The notes under the pieces are model-generated. The model saw nothing but the letters and a program-made list of their open reading frames with translations. It was not told the DNA's origin and made no database searches. Below are positions 39,201 through 50,659 of a DNA stretch of 64,000 nt, piece after piece. Position 1 is the first letter of the stretch. Each line of letters starts with the position of its first letter. This DNA comes from Symbiodinium natans (lineage: Eukaryota; Sar; Dinophyceae; Suessiales; Symbiodiniaceae): NCBI GenBank assembly GCA_905221605.1, contig CAJNDS010002746.1, forward strand, positions 552,389 to 616,388. Direction: 5' to 3'. A program made the translations under genes and the position numbers.

Positions 39201-42200
39201 AGGGTACTTAGTAACCCAATTATAAGTGCACTCATGACCCACAAATAACCCTGTTAGGGTACTTAAGTGGCCTATAAGTGGGTTATATCTACACTTACAA
39301 TTGGTTGCTAAGTACCCTGAACCTCCAAGTACACCTGAAACCCTGAGACGCTTAATATCTCTAGGGAGGGTAGGTCCTCTTGGGCAAAACCTGTACCCCA
39401 AATGGCCCTAAACCCTAAACCCCTACATATAGAGTCTGGGGATGAGGGTTTAGGGCTTAGGGCTCGGCTAAATAAACCGGAGTTGACCGACTTGCGCAAG
39501 TCCCAACTTGAAGGTTCATGTCGGGATTAGGGTTTAGAGTTTAGGGTTTAGGGTTTATAAGGTTTAGGCCTAAGGGTCTTTTTCGGGATCCGGATGGGTC
39601 CAGAGCAAGCCCACGCCCAACTTATCCCCCTTAGAAACCACGACCATTGTAATTCCAGGTTGGTCAAGCTGGCTGGTTCACACCCTAAACCCTAAACCCT
39701 AAACCCTAAACAATAGGCTGTCGAAGCTCTTTGCCTAAGCACGGTGCTAGGGCTGCGTCCTAGGGGGAAATGAGCCCATCGTCAGTCTGGGCAGGCCACG
39801 GGTTGAGAGGGAAGACTTGGCTAAACCCTAAACCCTAAACCCTACAAAACCCTATAAACGACCTAAACCCCAAACCCTAAACCCTAAACCCTCATCCCTC
39901 ATCCCTCATCCCTAAACCCTAAACCCTAAACCCTAAGCCCTAAACCCTAAACCCTACATAAAACCCTATAAAAGCCCTACGCAAGCGGCCTTGAGCTGGA
40001 CGTCGCCGAGGTTGCGGAATTCCTGATGTCAGGGTCGCGGGCCACAGTACTTGGTATCCTTGACCTGGACCTTAGGGGCCTCGTGGGGTTTAGGGTTTAG
40101 GGTTTAGGGTTTAGGGTTTAGGGTTTAGGGTTTAGGGTTTAGGGTTTAGGGTTTAGGGTTCGGTTGAGATTCAGAGGGTGTATAGTGGCCAGGCTTCCCA
40201 AACCCTACATCCTCTGAGCTTGGGAGTCGACTTGAGGCGGTTTAGGGTCTATCCTTCGAGGTTCAGGTACTTCAGGGTTTAGGGTTTAGGGTTTAGGGTT
40301 TGGGGTTTGGGGTTTAGGTTTAGGGTCCAATTCTAACTGTACTTGTCACCTATATGGGGGACTTCGGCAGCTTGCATGTGCAGTTATAGTTGGTGCTGAA
40401 AGTATGAACCTCCAAGTACTTCTATCCCAGTTATGAGTGTAGTTCTATCCCACTTATAAGCCCTTCAGGCTACACATAACCCGTTACCGGTCTAGCTATA
40501 AAGCCCGCAGAGAAGCCCCCAAGGTTTAGGGTTTAGGGTTTAGGGTTTAGGGTTTAGGGTTTAGGGTTTAGGGTTTAGGGTTTAGGGTTTAGGGTTTAGG
40601 GTTTACGGATTCGGGCTACAGGAAAAACAAATCCCCGAAACCCTGAAACACCCCACTGAAAACTCCACCAAGCCCTTAAAATCCCCTAAGCCCTAAACCC
40701 GAAACCCTAAACCCTCAACCCTATATAAACCCTAAACCCTAAGCCCAAATGTCTGGGCCCTAAACCCAAGGCACTGGTGCCTCGGACGAGGAGCGCGAAA
40801 GCTTCTCCGCCCCTGCTGCCTTCGGCTCGGGTTTAGGGCTGAGGGCTGAGGGTGTCTAGGGGTGGCTCTTAGACCTGCAGGTTAAGGGTTTAGGGTTTAG
40901 GGTTCAGGGTTTAGGGTTTGGGGTTGAAAACTGAGGGCTAGAACTTCAGGGATTTGGGGTCCAGGGCTGTGGGCTCTTGACTTACGAAAAAGTCTCAAAA
41001 GGCATTGGGGCACCAGAGCTGAAATTTTCGAGCTTTGGCATCTAGGGTTAATGAATGGTCTCTGCATGAATCAGGGGTGGTTTACCCTCGGGCCAAAACC
41101 CTAAACCTCGAGAACCCTACGCCCTAAGCCCTGAAGCCTCAAAGGCCTCCACCCATGGGAGCATCATCATCGTAGGGTTTAGGGGTTAGGGTTTAGGGTT
41201 TAGGGCTTAGCCTTAGAGTTCTAGTAGTTCAAGGCTGCTTGCAGGAGCCTTAAGTGTGTTGAAAACGATGTTGCAAAAGGCAGCAGATGTGAGCCTCAAG
41301 CGGCAGCCGATGTGCCGGGTGCACTTGCGCACGTGCATGCGCATGCGCGTAGACAAGCGCCGCATGGTCACCGAAACCCGAAGACCCAAAACTCTATTTC
41401 ATAAACAACCCTAAACCCCAAACCCTCTGACAGATAACGTTGGAACCCCATGATCGTGACGGAAGTGCGTGTTTGTGGTCCAGCACTGTGGCTTGAAATT
41501 TCAGTTTGGAGTATAAACTTAGCTTGTTCGGCTATATCCTGGGACTACAGCTGACAGCTGAAAACCAAGAACCCCAAACCCACTAAATCCTAAACCCTCT
41601 AAACCCTCTAAACCCTCTAAGCCCTCTAAACCCTCTGAACCCTCTGAACCCTCTAAAACCTCTAAACCCTAAACCCTAAATCCTACACCCAAAGCCCAAA
41701 GCCGAGACAGGGGCGCACAGGAGCTCGCGAAGAACTGTGTCGGCCACGGGCCTCCGCAAACAAGGGGTCTAAGGTTTAGGGTTTAGGGGTTAGGGGTTTA
41801 GGGTTTAGGGTTTAGGGTTTAGGGCTTCGGGTTGCAGGATTCAGGGCCTAGGCTTGGGCGGGGGTGGCGGGCTGGCAGATCTTGAGGCCAAGTTGTTGGC
41901 TTTTCGGAGCTTGGCACGTTTCACACCCCAAACCCTAAACCCTAAACCTCTAAACCCTAAACCCCAAACCCTAAACCCCAAACCCTAAACCCTAAACCTC
42001 TAAACCCTAAACCCCAAACCCTAGACCCCAAACCCTAAACCCCAAAACCCTACACGCTTAACCCCCCAAGCCCTTGACGGCCCCCTGAGGCACAGGCAGC
42101 GCCGACCGCCGCCGAATCCATATGAGCGCCCACTCGGCGAGGATGGGTCGAAGCTCCTGCTGGGAGGTTGAGTTTAGGGTTTAGGGTTTAGGGTTTAGGG

Positions 42201-45200
42201 TTTAGGGTTTAGGGTTTAGGGTTTGGGGTTTGGGGTTTGGGGTTTGGGGTTTAGGGTTTGGGGTTTGGGGTTTGGGGTTTGGGGTTTGGGGTTTGGGGTT
42301 TGGGGTTTGGGGTTTAGAGGTAAGGGTGTACGGTTTAGGCCTTAGGGTTTAGGGTACGTATAAGTAGGGATATAAGTCCTGGGGGTTTGGGGTTTGGGGT
42401 ACACATGAGTAGGGTTGCAAGTAGGCTTCTAAGTAGGGTTCTGAGTAGGGTTTAGGGCTTCGGAGTACTGACTTTCAGGTAGGGTTATAGGGTTATCAGT
42501 AGGGTTTTTGGCTTGGGGTGCTCATATTTATGGTACTTGCTTTAACCTAATTCGTTTGCACTTTCCCCAGTAACCCCGCAATGATAAGCGTACTAGGGTT
42601 TAGGGTTTAGTGTACCCTATTTCGGAGTACTTCCACCCCCCCCAATAATACTTGTAGATAGGTCGACATATTCAAAATGGGTACTGTATTTGTCTGTAAA
42701 CATAGCAATAGGCTAAACTTAGCAACAGGAAGAATATGTTTCCCTACATAGAGTTCTATGACAGCCCCGACAGTTTGCAGTTGCGACAGCGGCACAGAAA
42801 CCGAAAACAACAGGACGCGGTCCCAGGTTTGGCTCTTAAGATCTTCACATGAAGCTCAACAAGGCTGCTGAACCGAATCCTAAACCCTAAACCCTAAACC
42901 CTAAACCCTAAACCCTAAACCCTAAACCCTAAACTCTTCGAAGTGCGCAGCCTTGGTCCTACTTGGACCTTCGTACCCAAACGGCAGCGCCTTGTGATAG
43001 AAGTCGGGAGCCAGAAGCACCTCGATTCAAAGGCACGCCTACTTAGAGCACCATATGAAGCCTAAGCTTGGGGTCATTTAGAAGATACCCTGTGCTACTG
43101 TAGTCCCTATGAAGGTGTACGGATCCACAAACCTTTTAGGGTTGATTTGGTCCCCACGCTACAGGCTGTGAGCTGCACAAAACAAGGCACAACGGGGCAC
43201 GGCGATTCAGGATTCATGGTTCGCTCCTACAGGGTTTTAAAGGGTTGAGTGCTGAGAATTCATATGCGCAACCCTAAACCCTACACCCTACACCCTAACC
43301 CCTAACCCCTAACCCCTAAACCCTAAACCCGAAGCAAAGGGCTGATTCATAGGGGTCGAGGTGCCACGTATGCAGCGTATGCAGCGTTTAGGATATACCC
43401 GTCCCTACGGGCCATCAACGGCAGACCCTCTACGCAAGGCTTTCGTTGCCGAGAGAGCATCGGGGTTTAGGGTTTAGGGTTGAGGGTTTAGGGATTCTAG
43501 ACCCAAGAGTAGCCTAGGAACATACAAGGGGTGCCCTTTTTGGTTTAAGGGGGCTTTGAAGGGAGCTCACACCCCACAAGAAGGGACCAAGGGCCTTCTC
43601 TAGTGCCTAGTCTACTACACCCGGTGGAAACCAAGGCTTGGGGTTTAGGGTTAAGGGTTAAGGGTTTAGGGTTTAGGGTTCAAATAGGAACTACATGGTC
43701 CCTTGATATGGGGCCCCTAGAAGGGGACCCCGTGTGTACGCCTTGTAGACCCTCTGCAGGCAACCCAAGGGCCCATGGGTCAGAACCCCTTTAAATGAAG
43801 GTGAGGGACCATACTAAGGGACCGTGTAACTACCCTAAACCCTAAACCCTAAACCCTAAACCCTAAACCCTAAACCCTAAACCCTAAACCCTAAACCCTA
43901 AACCCTAAACCCTAAACCCTAAACCCTAAACCCTAAACCCTAGACTCTGGTTCAGTTCGAGGGTCCACCGAAGACCCCGTAACGGAAGGCCACGGCTGGA
44001 GAAAGGCCCCCATAAAACATCCCTCAGCCCTTAGGGTTTAGGGTTCAGGGTTTAGGGTTTAGGGTTTAGGGTTGATTTAGGGTTTATTTAGGGTTTAGGG
44101 TCTATTTAGGGTTTAGGGTTTAGGGTTTAGGGTTTAGGGTTTAGGGTTTAGGGTTTAGGGTTTAGGGTTTAGGGTTTAGGGTTTAGGAAAACCCCAAACC
44201 CCCTTTCATCTGTTTTACAGCCAGGGTTGAGTCTTTAGGGTCTAGGGTTCATGGGAGCTTCTAGACTTGCAAAGACCCCCCCCCCCAGATGACAACCTCG
44301 GAGAAGAGAACTTGCCCTCAACAGCTCCGGTTTGCGGGTTCAGGGTAATGGGTCTAAAGCCTAAACCCTAAACCCTAAACCCTACACCCTGAACCCTAAA
44401 CCCTGAACCCTAAACCCTAAACCCTAAACCCCAAACCCTAAACCTTAGGGCTTAGGGTGCCAACCAAAAAAATGATGAGGCCCCTGCACCCCAAAGTCTG
44501 CACCCTAGAACACACACCCTTGTGAAGCCCACCAAAAGATCCCCAAGCAAGCCATGAGCCCTGCGGTAGGGTCTAAGGGCTGGGTTCAGGGTTTAGGGTT
44601 TAGGGTTTAGGGTTCAGGGTTCAGGGTTCAGGGTTTAGGGTTTAGGGTTTAGGGCGCCCGAAAAGCCTGAGGTTTACCTGGGACTCTGTTTATCTGCAGT
44701 TTAGTAGCAACTGCCCTTAATCAGCAGGTATAACCCATTAAACTGTATGTGAAGAGCGTCCCAGGTAAGTCTAAGGCTTAGGGTGACTGATATGCCCGCA
44801 AAGCCTTCGATTAAAGTCTAAGTTTAATTAGGTTTACTTTAACCCTAAGCCCTAAACCCTAAGCCCTGCACCCTAAACCCTAAACCCTAAACCCTAAACC
44901 CTAGATCCTCTGAGTGCCACTGGATGCTGCTGCGCTGCCAAGTGCGGGGCGCGCTGCAGCGCCTGAGCCGGACAAGGCGGGTCTGAGGGTTGAGGGTTTA
45001 GGGTTTGGGGTTTAGGGTTTAGGGTTTGGGGTTTAGGGTTTAGGGTTTAGGGTTTGGGGTTTAGGGTTTAGGGTTTGGGGTGTAGGGTTTGGGGTTTAGG
45101 GTTTGGGGTTTAGGGTTTAGGGTTTGGGGTTTAGGGTTTAGGGTTTGGGGTTTAGTGTTTAGGGTTTAGGGTTTGGGGTTTAGGGTTTGGGGTTTAGGGT

Positions 45201-48200
45201 TTGGGTTTGGAGTTCAGGGTTTATTGGTTAGGGCAAGGGTTTAGGGTATCTAGGGTTTGGGTATATAGGGTTTAGGGTCCTTAATATGGTCCTCATCTCC
45301 TTTCGAAGGTTCTGATGTATGGGCCCTTGCAGGTCCCCTTCGGACCATGTACCCTAAACCCTAAAGCCTAAACCCTCAAGCCCCCTGTAACTTGAATTAT
45401 TGAGAAAACCAAAAAAAACGAAACTTTCCTCGAAACTCCTGGAAACTTTCCCCGGACCTGAACCCTTAATAATTTCAATAAACCCTTAGAGCAGGCGTCA
45501 GGACCCAGCAGTGTGGGGGGTGGAAGGTCTTGGGCTTAACTAGCGCTCCTGAAAGCCCGATGTCAGGCTGAGGGTTTGCAGGGGGTTTAGGTTTTAAGGG
45601 CCGGAACCTTAAACCCTGAACCCGGAACGCTAACCCTAAACCCTAAACCCTAAACCCGAAACCTGAAGGTTTCGGGTTTTTTGCGGCTGATAGGGTCGAA
45701 GGTGCGTCTTCGAGGTGAGGGAACAGGGAAAGCCTTTGTGTAAACATCCTGAGCCCCATGAGGAGACCACCTCCTAGAGTTTAGGGTTTAGGGTTTAGGG
45801 TTTTTGCTGCAGGGTGCTGTGGTTATCCCGAGCAAGCAGTAGGGTTTGGGGTTTAGGGGTTTTAAGGTGTAGATGATTTAAGGTGTAGATGAAGGGGCCC
45901 CGCAACCACCCTAAACCCTAGACACCCTGAACCCTGAACCCTGGTGTGGTTCGCACGGTCAACCCCATGGACAAAGACCCATGAAACAGAGAAGCGATCG
46001 TTCTCGCGTGCCCACAAAAATCACCGCACGTGAGCCTTGAAGCATCAGACCTGAACTCCAAAACAGTAACACAAACACTAAACCCCCAGCCGCCACCAAT
46101 CCCCACCCACAAAGGAGAACAAGAAAACAGCTAAACCCAAACCCAGAACCCAAAAACCGAAAATTCAACCCTAATCCCTAGAACCCTAGCCACAAAAACA
46201 CGGCAACCCTAAACGCAAAATCACCGAAATCCCTAGAATCCCGAAATCCCCAAATCCCCAGCCCTAAAATCTCTATACCCTGAAATCCCTAAACCCCAAA
46301 CCCTAAACCCTAAAATCCCTGAACTCCACAAATTCCTAAACCCTAAACCCTAAACCCTATATAAACCCTAAACCCCAAACCCTAAAAATCCCTAAAATCC
46401 ACAAATCCATCTAACGGCAGGTCCGGCGCCTTTCGCCGGAGGCCGCGCTCGACGGCGGACTGAAGCCTGGCTGCTTCGGGTTTAAGGGTACTAGGGTTTA
46501 GGGTTTCTAGGGGTTTGGGGTTTAGGGCTTGGGTTTTATATAGGGTTTGGGGTTTAGGGCTTGGGGTTTAGGGGTTAGGGGGCTTCGGAGTTGCCTTTAC
46601 CCTTGGGGACCAAATGGGCGTTTAGGGTTTGGGGTTTAGGGTTCATTCTCTGAATTAGAGTCCTGTTTGGGGGAGTCCTTCTGAGAAGGTGCCATCTTGT
46701 TTCGGGACCTGACATCAAACCCTAAGCCCTAAACCCTGAACCCCTGAAGCCCTTGAACCCTAAACCCTAAGACCTGAACCCTAAACCCTAAACCCTAAGC
46801 CCCCTGAACCCTAAACCCTAAGTGTCGAATTCCGCCGGACCTTGCCAGCACAGCCTGCGCCGACGCGATGCCTGCACTGGCTGCTCACTGCAAAAGGGCT
46901 GGGGATTCTTAAGCCGCCGGAATACTAAACCCTAAACCCTAAACCCTAAACCCTAAACCCTAAACCCTAAACCCTAAACCCTAAACCCCCAAAAGGGTTT
47001 TAGGTCGAGAGTTGCGGGCTACTTGAAGGCCCAGACCCTAAACCCTAAACCCTAAACCCTAACTTACACCCTACACCCTAAACCCTAAACCCTACACCCT
47101 ACACCCTACACCCTAAACCCTAAACCCTAAACCCTAAACCCTAAACCCTACCTGAGCCCTAATGCTTCAAACCCCGGAGAGAGGCCTTGGAAGCTGGCCA
47201 CTGCAGGACCGGGCGACGACCTCAGAAGGCGTTGGGGTTTAGGGTTTAGGGTTTAGGGTTTAGTGTTTAGGGTTTAGGGTTTAGGGTTTAGGGTTTAGGG
47301 CTTAGGGTTTGGGGCCCTTGGAGTGGATTCCATGCGTTTTAGGGGTTTTTGGGGCGTTTCTTGGGGATCAATGTTGTGGAGTTTTGGTGTGTATCGGCTA
47401 GAGGGCTTCACAGGTTTATGTGGGTTTAGGGTTTAGGGTTTAGGTTTAGGGTTTTAGGGTTCAGGGTTTAGGGTTTTGGCTTAGGGTTCAGGGTTCGGGG
47501 TTTAGGAGTCAGGTTATAAAGGCCGGCGGCCTGTTCATCTGTTACCATTATACCTTAACATAGCCCCTAGATACCCTATAAGAACCCCGCCTACAAAACA
47601 GAAACCCTACTTAAAGAGACCACCAACCAATATGGGGTTTTATGGATTATGGGCCTTCAGGTGGTTCCTAGCAGACACGGTAGTGATCCGCCTACCTCAG
47701 TATGATCCTCTCAACTCTCTTAAGCCCAAAAGGGGAAAGGAGCAACATCCTAAGGGCGTACCACGCTGTTTGGTCTTCAAAATCGCTAGAGACAAGGGTT
47801 TCCCCTAGAGTTGCCTGTCAACCCCCGCGGGGATCGCAGAGTTAGCTGTAAGGACTTCTTCAAGTCAACCCCACCTAAACCCTAAACCCTAAACCCTAAA
47901 CCCTAAACCCTAAACCCTAAACCCTAAACCTCCCCACACACAAACACGCCACGGCATGCAGCCGAAGTGCTGACAGGAGAAGAAGCCATCCAAGAGGTGA
48001 AAACCAAGCTGCCAGCGGGCACCCACCTGGGCCATTTCAATATATATATATATATATATATATATAGATATATGTATATATGTATTTCATATATACATAT
48101 ATAGGTGTATTACATATATGTGTATGTATATATATATACACACCTATAAACATACATTTTGTGTTTAGGATTTAGGGCTTAGGGTTTAGGGACATAATCA

Positions 48201-50623
48201 TACATACATATATATATATATATATACATATGTGTGTGTATGTATGTATGTATGTACGTATATGATCAGTTCTCAAACCCATGCCCTGTTTTTGGATATT
48301 CGGAGCCACCTCACAATCGCAAAGAAGGACCACAACCTAGAGAAGTGACTATATACACATTGATATGTATTTCTGATTTATTTGTTTTCGCGCTTTAGGG
48401 TTTAGGGGTTGTCGCGGTTTGGGATGGGGGGGGGGGGGGGGGGGGAAGGGTTGTGCTTTGGGGCTTTTTGTGAGGCAGTGAGGCTTTAAGGGCTTTCGGG
48501 CAGTTTGCCAACTTTTGTTTTTCTTCGGGCTGGGGGGGGATTGGGGTTGGGGGGGACTGGGGTGCGGATTTAGGTCTAGGGTTTTGGGCTTAGTGCTTAG
48601 GGTTGGCTGGAGGATCTTGGGGTTTAGGGGGGGGGGGGGGGGGTAGGGAAAGCCCGAAAGCACTAAGTCCTGAACCAAAATCTTTCAATCGAGGCCTCTG
48701 TCTACGTGAAGGCAACGAAGGTTACTTGGGTTGCAGGGGTTTGAGGTTTAACCCTAAACCCTAAACCCTAAACCCTAAACCCTCAACCCTGAACCCTGAA
48801 CCCTGAACCCTAAACCCTAAACCCTAAACCCTAAACCCTAAACCCTAAACCCTAAACCCTAAACCCTAAACCCTAACCCTAAACCTTTAGGCTTTAAAAG
48901 GTTGCAGAGTTGGATGTCAGCATGCAAAGGTCCCGTAAATTGCTTGGTTTTCTTACACGCGCCAAACTGCCCCAAAGAACGGCATGCATACTGAAAAAAT
49001 AGTAAACGTAAAAAAGAAGACAGATTTAGTTCCGTGGTTGGGCTAGCTGACACTATCATTGTTTAATTTCTCGGGACGACTGCACACGACCCTGAGCATG
49101 AACTACATTGAAGACTTTAGGGAATGTGCGGGCGATGGGAAATCATTGTGTTGTCCATGCGCCCCATCATTTTTTCGCCCTAATCCCGAAACCCTAAACC
49201 AGAGCCGTGAGCCGTGCGCAATACGTTTCACAATTCACAAGCGCAGAACGGCGAGCACGGATAACATAAAGCGTAACAAACACGAATTGGGGGGGGGGGG
49301 GGGGGGTGGTAGTTCTCTAAATTAGGGTGGCTTTTGGGATCCTTTTTTAAAAGAGTGCAGCCTTATATTGGGTACCCAAAAGGACCCCAGTTTAGGAAAC
49401 TACCCATATAACTAACCTAATTCATAGTGGGGATTGGCCTTTTTCACAGCTCTGGCGCAATCTGCTTTGACCCAGGCACCCAACAAACATCCAATGCCTC
49501 CCCACGAAACGTTCTCAACATATAAATATACCCTACACCCTACACCCTAAACTCCAAACCCTACTCCCACTGAAAACCTAGCAGAAGACGAAAACCTGCC
49601 ATTCTTGCAAGCAGCCTATACCTATTTCAGAAAGTGGGGTAATGACGGGGTCTTCAGAAGACACTGGATCCCCCCGCCCTTGTTTCGCGCAGATGTCAGT
49701 GTCTTGCGATCGAACTTGGCCTTGCTTGGTGCTCCGGCCAGGTATCCCAGCTTTCCGAAAACCCTCTGGAACATGGGCCGCAAGACCTTTGTGTGGGCCC
49801 ATTTCTTGCCATAGCCGCAGTTAAGCCGAGAACCTCAACCCCAGCATATAGAAACTGTCGCTCTCCATCCAGTTGGGGAAACAGGCCGCGGCCGAAGCAA
49901 AGGTGACGAAATGGAGGTCAGACCCAGCAGGCGGAATGGGCATCTGACGTATGGCGCTAGGGTGGCCTGTCTGCCAAGAATCCATCCTAAATTCACTTGC
50001 TAATTTTGTTGCAAGGGCGAGGGGGTTCAGCAAACGACCCTGCTTCAGGGAATCCCTCAGCCCCCTAAACCCTAAACCCTAAACCCTAAACCCTCTTTTC
50101 AGATAATTCTTAGCACCTAGAGTATTCGCCAGAGGCAGCCCAAAGCTTTGGACCACGACCTTGTACTGGCTGAGTTCTTCTTGCGGGCCTGGGAGGTGCA
50201 GAGCTACCGAAGGACCCCCCAGAGCTTTGTTCACTCAGCCCTAAACCCTAAGCCCTAAGCCCTAAGCCCTAAACCCGAAAACCCTAAACCCTAAACCCTA
50301 AACCCCAAGCCCTAAACCCTAAACCCGAAAACCCGAAAACCCTAAACCCCAAAGCCCCCCAAAGCTGAAGTTGTGCTGACGAGTGGCCGCGCCGCTCGGG
50401 GTGAAAGATACCGCCGAGTCCTGACCCAACCTTGGGTTCGTGTGCAGGTCTAAGGGACGGAAGTAGGGTTTAGGGTTTAGGGTTTAGGGTTTAGGTTTTA
50501 GGGTTTAGGGTTTAGGGTATAGTGAGCAAGAGTTATGAGGAACCTGTGCTGGGTCGTAAATAATGACAGAGAGTGAAGTGGTTTCTAGGTACCATAACCT
50601 AGGTTCTCAAACCTGTAAGTATA

Positions 50624-50659
<36 letters not shown>

